Counted from the first letter of the stretch, positions 26,228 to 34,193 are shown. The stretch: 53,441 bases of DNA from Chthoniobacterales bacterium (GCA_019747895.1 JAIEQF010000040.1:1-53441); one strand, 5' to 3'. A program made the numbers and translations. Notes: generated from the sequence alone by a model not told the origin.

Positions 26228-27478
26228 GTGAAGCACCTCACTCCTCTCCAGCTCGCAGAGTCACTGCGTCACAAAAAAGATTTTGTCTGGCTGGATTCTT
26301 TAGTCCCCAGCGCATCAGCAACACCAGTCGAACAAGGCCTCTCACTCCTAGCTGCAGAGCCTGATCTCATCTTAGAAGGCGGGCCTAACGACTGGCCACT
26401 ATTAGAAAAGGAATTAAAAAACAGACTGCAGGGATTTTCTGCGAACTGCGAACTGCGAACTGTGAACTGCTCCTGCGAAGCAGGTGCCGCTATCGGTTTC
26501 TTTCGCTACGATGGCTCTTTTCGATTTGGATTTTATGAAAAAGTTTATCAGCATCTTGCGACTGAAAAAAAATCTGAATGGTTGACAACTCTTCCAGCGT
26601 TAGAGCTTCAGCAACCAACACCATTCAAGAAAATTGATCCTCTCGATTTTCAAGACAACATGACTCGTGATGAGTTTTGCGAGATTGTCCGCGAAGCACA
26701 GCGAGAAATTGCTTTAGGAAATATTTATCAAATCTGCCTCGCCCATCGCTTCCAAGCAGCTTGCCAGACTGATCCGTGGCCGCTCTACCTGTCTTTGCGT
26801 CAACATTCTCCTGCTCCTTTCGCCGCTTACCTACAATGTGGAGAAGAGACGATTTTATCAAGTTCTCCAGAATGTTTTTTAAAAATGGAGGGGCGTCACA
26901 TTCTCACACGTCCGATCAAAGGAACACGACCTCGTGGAAAAACCGCAGCAGAAGACGCAGAACAAGCAGCTCTCCTTCAGGCTTCGTCCAAGGAAAATGC
27001 AGAACTGGTCATGATCACTGATCTAGAACGAAATGACCTTGGTAGGGTTTGCAACTATGGAAGTGTCATCACTTCACAACTCCTCCATCTGGAGCGCTAC
27101 CCTCAAGTTTTTCATTTGGTCTCTACTATTCAGGGCCAACTCCGACAAGAGATCTCGCATGTAGAGGCTTTTGCTGCCTGCTTTCCAGGAGGATCGATCT
27201 CAGGAGCTCCTAAGAAAAAAGCCATGGAAATTATCCAACGGCTAGAGCCTGTGCCTCGCGAACTTTTTACAGGCGCAATCGGCTATTTTGGATTCGATGG
27301 GAAAAGTCAATTCAACATCGCTATTCGAACACTCCATCTGCTAAATGGAATAGCTCAATTCCATGTGGGTGCTGGGATCACCAGCGATTCCATCCCTGAA
27401 CAGGAATGGGAAGAAACCTTACACAAAGCTGCTGGGATTCTGACCGCAACACAAGCTTTGAAAAAAATAGAAGAATAG
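26228..27478 (+). CDS. pabB: aminodeoxychorismate synthase component I
   Basis: The enzyme makes 4-amino-4-deoxychorismate from chorismate for folate synthesis, together with a glutaminase subunit not seen here. The chorismate-binding core is complete: IALGNIYQICLAHRF, HILTRPIKGTRPRGKT, ENAELVMITDLERNDLGRV, FHLVSTIQGQL, FPGGSISGAPKKKAMEII and GAIGYFGFDG. PIKGT with Lys, rather than the PIAGT of TrpE, supports PabB. The start is GTG. Residues ~70-84 (FSANCELRTVNCSCEAG) are encoded by a GCGAACTGCGAACTGC tandem array sitting in frame before AAIGFFRYDG. The gene ends in a hairpin terminator. Confidence 0.9.
   Translation: MKHLTPLQLAESLRHKKDFVWLDSLVPSASATPVEQGLSLLAAEPDLILEGGPNDWPLLEKELKNRLQGFSANCELRTVNCSCEAGAAIGFFRYDGSFRFGFYEKVYQHLATEKKSEWLTTLPALELQQPTPFKKIDPLDFQDNMTRDEFCEIVREAQREIALGNIYQICLAHRFQAACQTDPWPLYLSLRQHSPAPFAAYLQCGEETILSSSPECFLKMEGRHILTRPIKGTRPRGKTAAEDAEQAALLQASSKENAELVMITDLERNDLGRVCNYGSVITSQLLHLERYPQVFHLVSTIQGQLRQEISHVEAFAACFPGGSISGAPKKKAMEIIQRLEPVPRELFTGAIGYFGFDGKSQFNIAIRTLHLLNGIAQFHVGAGITSDSIPEQEWEETLHKAAGILTATQALKKIEE
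26436..26475 (+). repeat. in-frame GCGAACTG tandem array inside pabB
   Basis: Four to five copies of GCGAACT or GTGAACT follow one another (CTGCGAACTGCGAACTGC, GAACTGTGAACTGC). They encode CELRTVNC in a poorly conserved loop between the N-terminal part and the first conserved strand of PabB. Confidence 0.6.
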
Positions 27479-27557
27479 CCACAAAGAACACAAAGAAACA
27501 CAAAGAAAAATTTTCTTTTTCGTTCTTTGTGTTCTTTTGTGGCTATTAATTTTTTAA
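27477..27557. terminator. long CAAAGAACACAAAG hairpin, probable bidirectional terminator
   Basis: AGCCACAAAGAACACAAAG on the left pairs with TTCTTTGTGTTCTTTTGTGG on the right, around an A/T-rich loop. A TTTTTT run follows at 27550. It starts at the pabB stop codon and ends 2 bp before the stop of the convergent RRM gene, so it can serve both. The same repeat words occur at 26185, 33.2, 37.4, 46.6 and 49.0 kb. Confidence 0.75.
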
Positions 27558-27558
27558 C

Positions 27559-27906
27559 CTAGTAATCGCGACGAGGTCCGCGACGATCATCACGACCGCC
27601 ACCGCCACCGCGACGAGGTCCGCCATAACCACCACCGCCGCCACCGCTACGAGGAGCGCGCTCCTCCATAGGACGAGCTTCGTTGACTGTAAGGCGACGA
27701 CCGCCGATTTCTTGACCATTGAGTCCTTCAATGGCAGCAAGACCTTCCTCATGACCGCTCATCGTCACAAATCCGAAACCGCGTGAGCGGCCGGAGGTGC
27801 GATCCATGAGGATAGAGGCATCGGTAACGGTGCCATATTGTGAGAAGATCTCGCGGAGATCACCATCTGTTGCGGAGAAGGCTAGATTGCCTACATATAA
27901 TTTCAT
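27559..27906 (-). CDS. RRM-type RNA-binding protein with Gly/Arg tail
   Basis: This 115-residue protein contains one RNA recognition motif: RNP2 is LYVGNL at residues 3-8 and RNP1 is RGFGFVTM at ~42-49. The C-terminus from ~85 is a Gly-rich, Arg-rich tail ([19 protein letters not shown]) like that of plant and cyanobacterial glycine-rich RNA-binding proteins. Such bacterial proteins are often cold-induced and bind single-stranded RNA. A structured leader of about 170 nt precedes the start codon (see 27915-28085), which may control expression. The start ATG gives the canonical MKLYVGNL beginning. Confidence 0.93.
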   Translation of the reverse strand: MKLYVGNLAFSATDGDLREIFSQYGTVTDASILMDRTSGRSRGFGFVTMSGHEEGLAAIEGLNGQEIGGRRLTVNEARPMEERAPRSGGGGGGYGGPRRGGGGGRDDRRGPRRDY

Positions 27907-27914
27907 AACTAATT

Positions 27915-28085
27915 TTGGGTTGGTTCATCGTTGCGCTGATGGCACTGTCTCGGAATGCACTAAATCTCTCACTTGAGAGAGTCAGAGCAGCCCACCGTTT
28001 CACGGAGAACCTGCATTACCTCGGACGCTATCACCGAACTTCGACACGCACGTATGAGCGGAACTGAGGATTTTAGCAATAGAAA
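27915..28085 (-). ncRNA. candidate structured leader RNA of the RRM gene
   Basis: Four stems can be drawn by eye, given here on the plus strand. GGAATGCA (27952) pairs with TGCATTACC (28012). CTCTCACTTGAGAG (27966) and CCGTTTCACGG (27995) are hairpins inside that stem. CCTCGGACGCT (28019) pairs with AGCGGAACTGAGG (28057). This is more structure than expected by chance in an untranslated 5' region and ends just before the start codon. It could be a cold-responsive leader, or an independent RNA on either strand. I compared it mentally with 6S, tmRNA and RNase P and found no match. Confidence 0.35.
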
Positions 28086-28464
28086 TCTTCATAAAAGTGC
28101 ATTTTTCTTTTTGGAGACCACCTTAATTTTTTCCTTAAAAAGAAGCTAAATAAGAAAACAATCACTCTCAAAGGCTCATTTTTACAGCCTTTGAAGATAT
28201 TTCAATTAGTCAAAATAAAAAAACAATCTACTTTTTCGGCATTTTAAAAAAAACATACCAACTAAGCTAAAAATCTTAGTTGTGCTGAAAAGTTAAAGCG
28301 TTGAAAAGTTGAAAAAATAACTCGTTATCTTTTACTCTTTATTCATTACTTTTCTATAATTGGAACAGCTACCAAACAAAAACAAACTATCATTTTCAAA
28401 AGCAATTTACTTCCGAGCAGCCCTAGTTATACTGATTTTTCATAAAACCGAATCTCATTTTGAT
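28086..28464. other. gene-free AT-rich stretch
   Basis: No ORF with coding character is seen. The stretch is A/T-rich with poly-T and poly-A runs near 28130 and 28240. A weak array of the GTTGAA type (AAAGCGTTGAAAAGTTG) lies near 28290, just before the lipoprotein gene. Promoters for the RRM gene and the lipoprotein gene must lie here, but I cannot name boxes. Confidence 0.4.
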
Positions 28465-28887
28465 ATGAAATCTTCCAATCGCACACTCCCTTTTTTTTCT
28501 CTCCTTGTTGCTCTTGCTATCTCCATGATCGTTGGATGTGCTGACCATACAACAAGACAACATTCTGCATCACCTCCACCAAGTCGTTTTGGCTATGGTG
28601 GCACGAATGCCGATGCTTCCTTTGTGGAAACTGCCACTACTAACACCACCACTCCTGCGGATGCAACGATGGCAACGAATGCTCCAGCAAATCCTTTTCT
28701 CTCCTCCACTCCACAACCAGCAGCAGCTACCGCACACGATCTTCCATATGGAACTCCTGTTCCAGGAAAACCAGGCTTTGTCACCAGCCCTCACTCTCCT
28801 AACGCTGGCTACGTCGATGTTCGCGGCTTCCCTCCTGGCACCGAGGTAAAGGATCCTTACTCCGGAAAAACTTTCTTAGTTCCTTAG
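28465..28887 (+). CDS. lipoprotein of unknown function
   Basis: The likely start at 28465 gives 140 residues with a lipoprotein signal: [20 protein letters not shown] then MIVGC with the lipobox Cys. A longer frame from 28360 only adds a non-conserved stretch. The middle is low-complexity, rich in T, A, S and P. The C-terminal ~45 residues ([43 protein letters not shown]) form a conserved-looking motif that I associate with small lipoproteins of Verrucomicrobia. Its stop codon TAG touches the first base of a palindromic element (copy 2). Confidence 0.75.
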   Translation: MKSSNRTLPFFSLLVALAISMIVGCADHTTRQHSASPPPSRFGYGGTNADASFVETATTNTTTPADATMATNAPANPFLSSTPQPAAATAHDLPYGTPVPGKPGFVTSPHSPNAGYVDVRGFPPGTEVKDPYSGKTFLVP

Positions 28888-29030
28888 AGTCTCATTGAAA
28901 TGCTCTACTGCTGAAGCGTAGGACTACGTCACTCCGGTGCTCGCATCCTCGAGTATGATATATACACTGCGGGTCTGCGCTCCTCGTTCCTTGTCCTACA
29001 TCTCCAGCAGCGCATTTGAACGAGACTCTT
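28887..29030 (-). repeat. palindromic element, copy 2, starting at a stop codon
   Basis: Arms GAGTCTCATTGAAATGCTC on the left and GCGCATTTGAACGAGACTC on the right are complementary over ~38 bp with scattered mismatches. The core on the plus strand is CACTCCGGTGCTCGCATCC then TCGAGTATGATATATACAC. The left end coincides with the last base of the lipoprotein stop codon; the right end lies 22 bp before the aroA start. Confidence 0.8.
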
Positions 29031-29052
29031 CAAACTTCTCATTTGCTTTTTC

Positions 29053-30435
29053 TTGAGCTTTAAAATTGTTCCAACATCTGCTCCTTTTCGCGGCACCATA
29101 ACGCTGCCTGGTGACAAAAGCATTTCTCATCGCGCCTTGATGCTTGCTGCGATTAGCAAAGGAACTTCCACCATTACTGGCTTGCCAGAAGGTGACGATG
29201 TGCAAGCGACGCATCACGCATTAGAACAACTTGGAATTGCTATTGAGTCTCCAGAACCTGGAAAAATCAAGGTCTATGGACAAGGCGGAAAATTTTCTCA
29301 ATCATCAGATCCTATCGATTGTAAAAATTCTGGAACAACAATGCGATTGTTGTCTGGGCTCTTAGCGGCACAACCATTCTCTTCGCAACTCATTGGCGAC
29401 GCTTCCCTTTCTCAGCGACCCATGGAACGAATCATCACGCCCCTGCGCATAATGGGAAGCACGATCGATGCAGAAGGAAAGAATGATCGAGCTCCCATCC
29501 TTGTCGGAGGAAATAAAAATTTTTCTCCACTTCATGATTACACCCTTCCGATCGCGAGCGCTCAGCTGAAGAGCGCCCTCCTGCTCGCAGCTCTTTTTGC
29601 AAAAGGAACAACAACGATCATCGAACCGACGCCAACACGCGATCACACCGAGCGACTCTTTCAAGCGTTTCAACTTTCCTTCAACGAAACAAAAATTGGA
29701 ACCTCTAAAAAATTTTCTCTCACAGGACCGCAGACTCCCCAAGCTTGCGACATCAGCATCCCAGGCGATATTTCCAGCGCTGCATTTTGGATTGTGGCAG
29801 CTGCAGCCAGGCCAGAATCCCACCTGCAGCTTGAAGACGTTGGGCTCAATCCCACACGCACTGGCTTTTTGCAAGTGTTAAAACGAATGGGAGCCAACAT
29901 CAAAATTAGGGGTCAGATTAGGGGTCAGTCCCTGAATTTGCAGAATTTGGGGTCAGACCCCAAAATTCATAGACTGGCACTAAATTCTACAATTTCAGGG
30001 ACTGACCCCTTCGGTGAGATCATTGTTCACGGCTCTTCCCTCACAGGAACCACGATCGAGGGAAACGAAATTCCTGGCCTCATTGACGAACTTCCTATCC
30101 TCGCTGTCGCTGGAGCATTAGCTCAAGGGACAAGCATCATTCGTGATGCTCGAGAACTGCGCGTCAAAGAAACGGACCGTATCGCAGCTCTCGTTCATAA
30201 TTTGTGTGCCATGGGGGTCTCTGCCTTTGAACATCCTGATGGCCTTGAAATCAAGGGCGGAAGCCGCTTACAAGGCGCACCTCTAAAAAGTTTTGGCGAC
30301 CACCGTATCGCCATGGCATTTTCCATCGCCGCTCTTTTTGCAGAAGGAACGAGCACGATCGATGATACGAATTGTATTGCGACTTCTTATCCAGGATTTG
30401 CAGCAGAGCTGCAAAGGGTGGCGAGTAACGAGTGA
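29053..30435 (+). CDS. aroA: 3-phosphoshikimate 1-carboxyvinyltransferase
   Basis: EPSP synthase joins phosphoenolpyruvate to shikimate-3-phosphate in the aromatic amino acid pathway. Family motifs are LPGDKSISHRALMLAAIS, KNSGTTMRLLSGLLAA, SLSQRPMERIITPL, DISSAAFWIVAA, LRVKETDRIAALV and FGDHRIAMAFSIAA. The start is TTG (29053). The protein is 460 residues, about 30 more than usual; the excess lies at residues ~285-320, where an inverted repeat of the GGGGTCAG type is inserted in frame between GANIKI and DPFGEIIVHG. All active-site motifs lie outside the insert, so the enzyme is probably functional. cmk follows 118 bp downstream, a frequent neighbour of aroA. Confidence 0.95.
   Translation: MSFKIVPTSAPFRGTITLPGDKSISHRALMLAAISKGTSTITGLPEGDDVQATHHALEQLGIAIESPEPGKIKVYGQGGKFSQSSDPIDCKNSGTTMRLLSGLLAAQPFSSQLIGDASLSQRPMERIITPLRIMGSTIDAEGKNDRAPILVGGNKNFSPLHDYTLPIASAQLKSALLLAALFAKGTTTIIEPTPTRDHTERLFQAFQLSFNETKIGTSKKFSLTGPQTPQACDISIPGDISSAAFWIVAAAARPESHLQLEDVGLNPTRTGFLQVLKRMGANIKIRGQIRGQSLNLQNLGSDPKIHRLALNSTISGTDPFGEIIVHGSSLTGTTIEGNEIPGLIDELPILAVAGALAQGTSIIRDARELRVKETDRIAALVHNLCAMGVSAFEHPDGLEIKGGSRLQGAPLKSFGDHRIAMAFSIAALFAEGTSTIDDTNCIATSYPGFAAELQRVASNE
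29905..30010 (+). repeat. GGGGTCAG-type inverted repeat inserted in aroA
   Basis: Two direct copies of ATTAGGGGTCAG are followed by TCCCTGAATTTG, a central GGGGTCAGACCCC palindrome, and the closing complement AATTTCAGGGACTGACCCC. The outer arms (GGGGTCAGTCCCTGAA and TTTCAGGGACTGACCCC) are perfect inverted repeats. It resembles REP-type elements spread by Y1 transposases. No frame break results. Confidence 0.8.
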
Positions 30436-30543
30436 CGGGTGGCGACTTCTGAAACAATATCTGCTAAACTTTTTTCTTTGATGGCTTCGACATCTTTAAT
30501 AAATTTTCTTTTTAAGAAAAGTTTTTGGCTCGCTACCCGTTAG
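30418..30543. repeat. inverted GAGTAACGAGTGACGGG-type array pair
   Basis: GGCGAGTAACGAGTGACGGG and TGGCGAC at the aroA end face GGCTCGCTACCCGTTA before cmk. A second hairpin (AATTTTCTTTTTAAGAAAAG) lies between. The left arm contains the stop codon of aroA. Confidence 0.5.
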
Positions 30544-30553
30544 TTCTTTTATC

Positions 30554-31222
30554 ATGCCTCACACCATTATCACCATCGATGGTCCAGCCGCCTCGGGAAA
30601 AACAATTGCCGGCCGTCGATTGGCCAGCAGACTCGGTTATCTTTTTGTGAGCTCCGGCCATTACTACCGCGCGCTAGCTTGGACGGCACATCATGATCAG
30701 ATCAATATTTCAGAACTGAAAGCTGTTCAACATTGGCTTGAGGATCTCTTATTACAACCTCAGATCATTGAAGAAGCACTGCACCTTTTCATCAATGGCA
30801 GTGATGTTACACCACATTTAAATGATGCGGTTGTCACCGGCCTTGTCTCACCACTCGCGGCGCTTCCTGCAGTAAGAAATTTTTTACTCACTAAACTGCG
30901 CTCTCTGGCTGATCATCACAATTTAGTCATGGAGGGACGTGATATTGGATCCGTTGTCTTTCCTGAAGCTCCATGGAAAATTTATATGGATGCTTCCCCT
31001 GAAGAGAGAGCACGCCGCCGTACTAAAGAAGGAATTATCGACAACATTGCCCAACGCGATCAACAAGACAAAACCCGTGCCACAGCGCCGCTGGTCATTC
31101 CTGAAGGAGCTATCGTTATCGACACGACCAATCTGAGCGTCACTGACACCAATCAAGCGATTGATGAGATTCTTGAGAAATTCATGAAAAAAGAAACCTC
31201 GAAATGCACTAATGACCGCTAA
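30554..31222 (+). CDS. cmk: cytidylate kinase
   Basis: The enzyme phosphorylates CMP and dCMP. The P-loop is TIDGPAASGKTIAGRRLA at the start, followed by YLFVSSGHYYRALAW in place of the usual dSGamYRa segment, VTGLVSPLAALPAVR, the nucleotide-binding MEGRDIGSVVFPEAPWKIYM and the lid segment SPEERARRR. The protein has 222 residues, the usual length. One small oddity is GHYYR where most members have GAMYR. It lies between aroA and plsC, a conserved neighbourhood in many bacteria. Confidence 0.94.
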   Translation: MPHTIITIDGPAASGKTIAGRRLASRLGYLFVSSGHYYRALAWTAHHDQINISELKAVQHWLEDLLLQPQIIEEALHLFINGSDVTPHLNDAVVTGLVSPLAALPAVRNFLLTKLRSLADHHNLVMEGRDIGSVVFPEAPWKIYMDASPEERARRRTKEGIIDNIAQRDQQDKTRATAPLVIPEGAIVIDTTNLSVTDTNQAIDEILEKFMKKETSKCTNDR

Positions 31223-31267
31223 AATAAAAATGTCATTTCCTTTGGGAAAGGGAAAATTGTAAGATGA

Positions 31268-31408
31268 AGGACGTGTCTAAAAAAGAGATAAAATCGATGC
31301 AGTGCCAGGAGCAAGGAGCACAGACGCCGAGCGTATATGTAATCCGTGAGGCAACGAGCACCACAGCGACGATGCAATGCGCGATTTTGGCCTTTTTAAG
31401 ACATGCCC
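31268..31408 (+). repeat. palindromic element, copy 5, before plsC
   Basis: Arms are GTGTCTAAAAAAGAGATAAA on the left and GATTTTGGCCTTTTTAAGAC on the right, complementary with a few mismatches. The core is reduced: GGAGCAAGGAGCACAGACGC, then GTGAGGCAACGAGCACC. It ends 1-2 bp before the ATG of plsC. Unlike the other copies it is in reverse orientation relative to the surrounding genes. Confidence 0.7.
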
Positions 31409-31409
31409 T

Positions 31410-32030
31410 ATGAAATTTACTTACTATTTTTTCTACACCCTTTCCAAAATTATCGCGCGGACGTGCTTTCACTTCCGTGTGATTCACCCAGAACGGATGG
31501 TCGAATCAGGCTCGCTGATTCTTGCAATGAATCATCAAAGTTATTTTGATCCTCCACTCGCTGGCATCTGCTCCAAACGCGCCGTCTATTTTTTAGCGCG
31601 CAAGACATTATCATCGCTTCCTTTTTTTGGACGACTACTCCCTGACTTTAACGTCATACCCATTGATCGTGATGGAAAGGACTCCTCCTCGCTGAAAACC
31701 ATTATACGGCTCCTGCGCTCTGGCAATGGTGTTGTGCTCTTTCCCGAAGGAACGCGCTCTCCTGATGGAAATTTACAACGCGGACAATCTGGAATCGGAC
31801 TCATCATTGCTAAGACAAAATCTCCCGTCCTTCCGATGCGCGTCTTTGGCGCTCACGAGGCTTTTCCAAAAAACTCTAAGAAAATTCATTTCAATCAGAT
31901 TATCGTTGTTCTAGGAAACCCCATTTATTTTACCGAAGAAGAACTCACCCCCGTCCGCGGCCAAGAGCGAGAGCTTTATCAAAAACTTTCTGATCGTGTG
32001 ATGGCGGCCATTGGAGCACTAACATTGTAA
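31410..32030 (+). CDS. plsC: 1-acyl-sn-glycerol-3-phosphate acyltransferase
   Basis: This enzyme adds the second acyl chain in phosphatidic acid synthesis at the membrane. Motif I is AMNHQSYFDPPLAG (the NHxxxxD box) and motif III is VLFPEGTRSPDG. LARKTLSSLPFFGRLLP and VIPIDRDG are the intermediate conserved blocks, and SPVLPMRVFGAHEAFP the last. The chosen ATG at 31410 (MKFTYYFFYTLSKII, 206 residues) lies just outside the palindromic element; a start at 31377 would lie inside it. It follows cmk by 190 bp, mostly repeat. Confidence 0.93.
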   Translation: MKFTYYFFYTLSKIIARTCFHFRVIHPERMVESGSLILAMNHQSYFDPPLAGICSKRAVYFLARKTLSSLPFFGRLLPDFNVIPIDRDGKDSSSLKTIIRLLRSGNGVVLFPEGTRSPDGNLQRGQSGIGLIIAKTKSPVLPMRVFGAHEAFPKNSKKIHFNQIIVVLGNPIYFTEEELTPVRGQERELYQKLSDRVMAAIGALTL

Positions 32031-32057
32031 TTAGTTCTGTTCCTTTGCTGCGCTGCA

Positions 32058-32165
32058 AGTTTGAGTATTTGTAGTTTGAGTTTGAGTTCTATAGGCGCTT
32101 CGCGCATCATTGAAAAGAGCGAAGCCTAGTTAACTCAAACTCAAACTTCTAGTACTCAAACTCTC
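32058..32165. repeat. inverted GTTTGAG/CTCAAAC array pair
   Basis: AAGTTTGAGTATTTGTAGTT and TGAGTTTGAGTTC on the left face AACTCAAACTCAAACTTC and TACTCAAACTC on the right. Between them TAGGCGCTTCGC and GCGAAGCCTA form an inner stem. The whole unit could fold as one ~105-nt hairpin after the plsC gene. Confidence 0.7.
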
Positions 32166-32227
32166 ATCAAGTTGATTTTTGAGATCAAACGTTAAAACAA
32201 TTAATTTTCGAAAATTTACTCCCTAAC

Positions 32228-33169
32228 ATGAATTCCCACGACGCCATCGTTATCCGTGATCTCACCAAAAATTTTGGAGAGCGGCGCGCCCTAGATCATT
32301 TAACCCTCAGCGTTAAACGCGGCGAGCTCTTTTGCATGCTCGGCCCTAACGGCGGCGGCAAGAGCACCCTCTTCCGCATTTTAAGCACCTTGATGCAGCC
32401 CGATCATGGAGAGGCAGAAATTCTTGGTCACAATGTCGTCTTGGAAGCTGCTGCGGTACGTGCGCGCATTGGCGTTGTCTTTCAAGCTCCTAGCCTTGAT
32501 GGAAAATTAACAATTCGTGAAAACTTGCTCTGCGGAGGAGCCATGTATGGACTTCGCGGCAAAGAACTGGAGCAACGTCTCCGCGATGCCGTCGCTGTTG
32601 TTCAACTCGAAGAACGCCTAAACGATCGAGTCGAGACTCTTTCCGGAGGGTTGCAACGTCGCACCGAAATTGCAAAATGCCTCCTCATTCGTCCTGAGCT
32701 ACTCTTGCTGGACGAACCTTCGACCGGCTTGGATCCAGCTGCCCGTCTGGATCTTTGGGCCGCTTTAGAAAATCTCCGTCGCGATCGTGGTGTCACCGCC
32801 CTCTGCACCACTCACCTCATGGATGAGGCGGCACGCGCTGACCGCGTTGGAATCATGAGCGCAGGCCAATTAGTTGCGCTCGGCACTCCTAGCGAATTGA
32901 CTTCCGCGTTAGGAGGCGATGTCTTAAGCCTTACCACGCGCCACGGCGCCGACCAATTGGCCCAACGCATCAATCAACATCATGAAATTGTTGCCACCGT
33001 CGTCGAGGGTGAAGTCCGCATTGAACATCCACAAGCCCATGAGCTCGCAGCTCGCCTCGCGGCACAATTTTCGAATGAGATCACCTCCGTTCGTGTCGCA
33101 CGCCCAACGTTAGAAGATGTCTTTGTTGCTCGCACAGGACGACTTTTCGCCGAGCAAGGGAATGAATAA
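32228..33169 (+). CDS. ABC-2 type transporter, ATP-binding subunit
   Basis: This 313-residue ATPase belongs to the DrrA/NatA-like exporter group. Walker A is MLGPNGGGKSTLFRIL, the Q-loop VVFQAPSLDGKLT, the signature ETLSGGLQRRTEIAKCLL, Walker B LLLLDEPSTGLDP and the H-loop TALCTTHLMDEA. The Walker A Gly-rich loop reads GPNGGGKST, Gly instead of the common Ala. A C-terminal extension of ~90 residues ends with TLEDVFVARTGR, typical of the DrrA subgroup. The permease partner follows after a 217-bp repeat-filled spacer. The cargo is unknown. Confidence 0.92.
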   Translation: MNSHDAIVIRDLTKNFGERRALDHLTLSVKRGELFCMLGPNGGGKSTLFRILSTLMQPDHGEAEILGHNVVLEAAAVRARIGVVFQAPSLDGKLTIRENLLCGGAMYGLRGKELEQRLRDAVAVVQLEERLNDRVETLSGGLQRRTEIAKCLLIRPELLLLDEPSTGLDPAARLDLWAALENLRRDRGVTALCTTHLMDEAARADRVGIMSAGQLVALGTPSELTSALGGDVLSLTTRHGADQLAQRINQHHEIVATVVEGEVRIEHPQAHELAARLAAQFSNEITSVRVARPTLEDVFVARTGRLFAEQGNE

Positions 33170-33177
33170 AGAATTAA

Positions 33178-33379
33178 TTAACCGCAAAGAACACAAAAAA
33201 GGAAATTTTTCAAGAAAGATTAATTTCAAAAATCGCTCTCTTCAAAGCAAGCCTCCCTATCAACAAAATTTTTTCTGAAAAACTTCTAGTGATCTCCTCC
33301 TATTTTTCTTTGCATTCTTTGCGTTCTTTGCGGTTAATTTCTTTCTGTTTCCTTGTGTTCTTTGTGGTTAATTTCTTTT
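33178..33379. repeat. CAAAGAACACAAAA / TTCTTTGCGTTC array pair
   Basis: The left arm is TAACCGCAAAGAACACAAAA. The right arm has CTTTGCATTCTTTGCGTTC, TTTGCGGTTAATTTC and CTTGTGTTCTTTGTGG then TTAATTTC. The arms are complementary and enclose ~105 bp. It lies between the two ABC transporter genes. Confidence 0.7.
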
Positions 33380-33386
33380 AAAAAAT

Positions 33387-34193
33387 ATGTCATCTTTAAA
33401 ATCTTCCTCTCCTCAATTTCTTTGGACCCCTGTAAAAGCTCTTTGGTGGCGCGATGTCATTCGCTTTTTGCGCCAACGCAATCGCATTATCGGAGCGCTC
33501 GCAACTCCGCTTGTTTTCTGGCTCCTCGTCGGATCAGGTTTCGGCCCTTCGTTTCATAATTCTGGCAGCAGCACGAATGAAACCTACCTCGCCTATTTTT
33601 TTCCAGGAACGATTGTCCTCATTATGCTCTTCACTGCGATCTTTTCCACGATCTCGGTGATTGAAGATCGCCGCGAAGGCTTTCTCCAAGGAGCTCTGGT
33701 GGCACCTCTCTCTCCAGCAACCATTCCACTGGGAAAATTTTTAGGCGGCACAACCTTGGCAGTGCTTCAAGCAATTCTTTTTTGCGTCTTGGCACCACTC
33801 GCTCATATTCCCATTGGTTTTGGCCAAGCACTTTTATTGTTGCCCGCTTTTCTCTTCGTCGGATTTTGTATGACTGGTCTTGGATTCCTTGTCGCCTGGC
33901 CAATGGACTCCACGCAAGGCTTTCATGCAATCATGAATATTTTTCTGATGCCACTCTGGATGATGTCTGGCGCACTCTTCCCGATGCCTGCAGGAAGCGG
34001 CTGGCTCTATTGGGTTGGTCTCCTCAATCCTGTGAGCTACAGCGTCTCTGCGATTCGCGATGCCTTAATGATTGGAACACCCTTAGTGCCGTTATCTGAT
34101 TATTTATTCTCGCTCTTAATCACGGCACTTTTTGGAGCAGTGACTTTTGGAGTAAGTTACTATCTTGTGGCTCATCCCAAAAAGAAAACGTAA
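33387..34193 (+). CDS. ABC-2 type transporter permease
   Basis: This 268-residue membrane protein has about six helices and the ABC-2 layout: an amphipathic start (KALWWRDVIRFLRQRNRIIG), ALATPLVFWLLVGSGFGPSF, YLAYFFPGTIVLIMLFTAIF, the coupling segment VIEDRREGFLQGALVAPLSP, LGFLVAWPMDSTQGFHAIMN and MPLWMMSGALFPMPAG near the end. These match the DrrB-like partner of the ATPase upstream. A hairpin at its stop codon may end the transcript. Confidence 0.92.
   Translation: MSSLKSSSPQFLWTPVKALWWRDVIRFLRQRNRIIGALATPLVFWLLVGSGFGPSFHNSGSSTNETYLAYFFPGTIVLIMLFTAIFSTISVIEDRREGFLQGALVAPLSPATIPLGKFLGGTTLAVLQAILFCVLAPLAHIPIGFGQALLLLPAFLFVGFCMTGLGFLVAWPMDSTQGFHAIMNIFLMPLWMMSGALFPMPAGSGWLYWVGLLNPVSYSVSAIRDALMIGTPLVPLSDYLFSLLITALFGAVTFGVSYYLVAHPKKKT

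Noticed and set aside
26228-27478. Anthranilate synthase component I (trpE)
   Set aside because: The motif PIKGT has Lys where TrpE has Ala, and no trp genes are near; PabB fits better.
27915-28085. 6S RNA, tmRNA or RNase P RNA as identity of the structured region
   Set aside because: I looked for the tmRNA tag and Ala acceptor, the RNase P conserved cores and the 6S open-bubble form and did not find them; kept only as a leader candidate.
29362-29874. Minus-strand frame of 170 codons inside aroA
   Set aside because: It lies fully within the conserved EPSP synthase frame and has no motif of its own.
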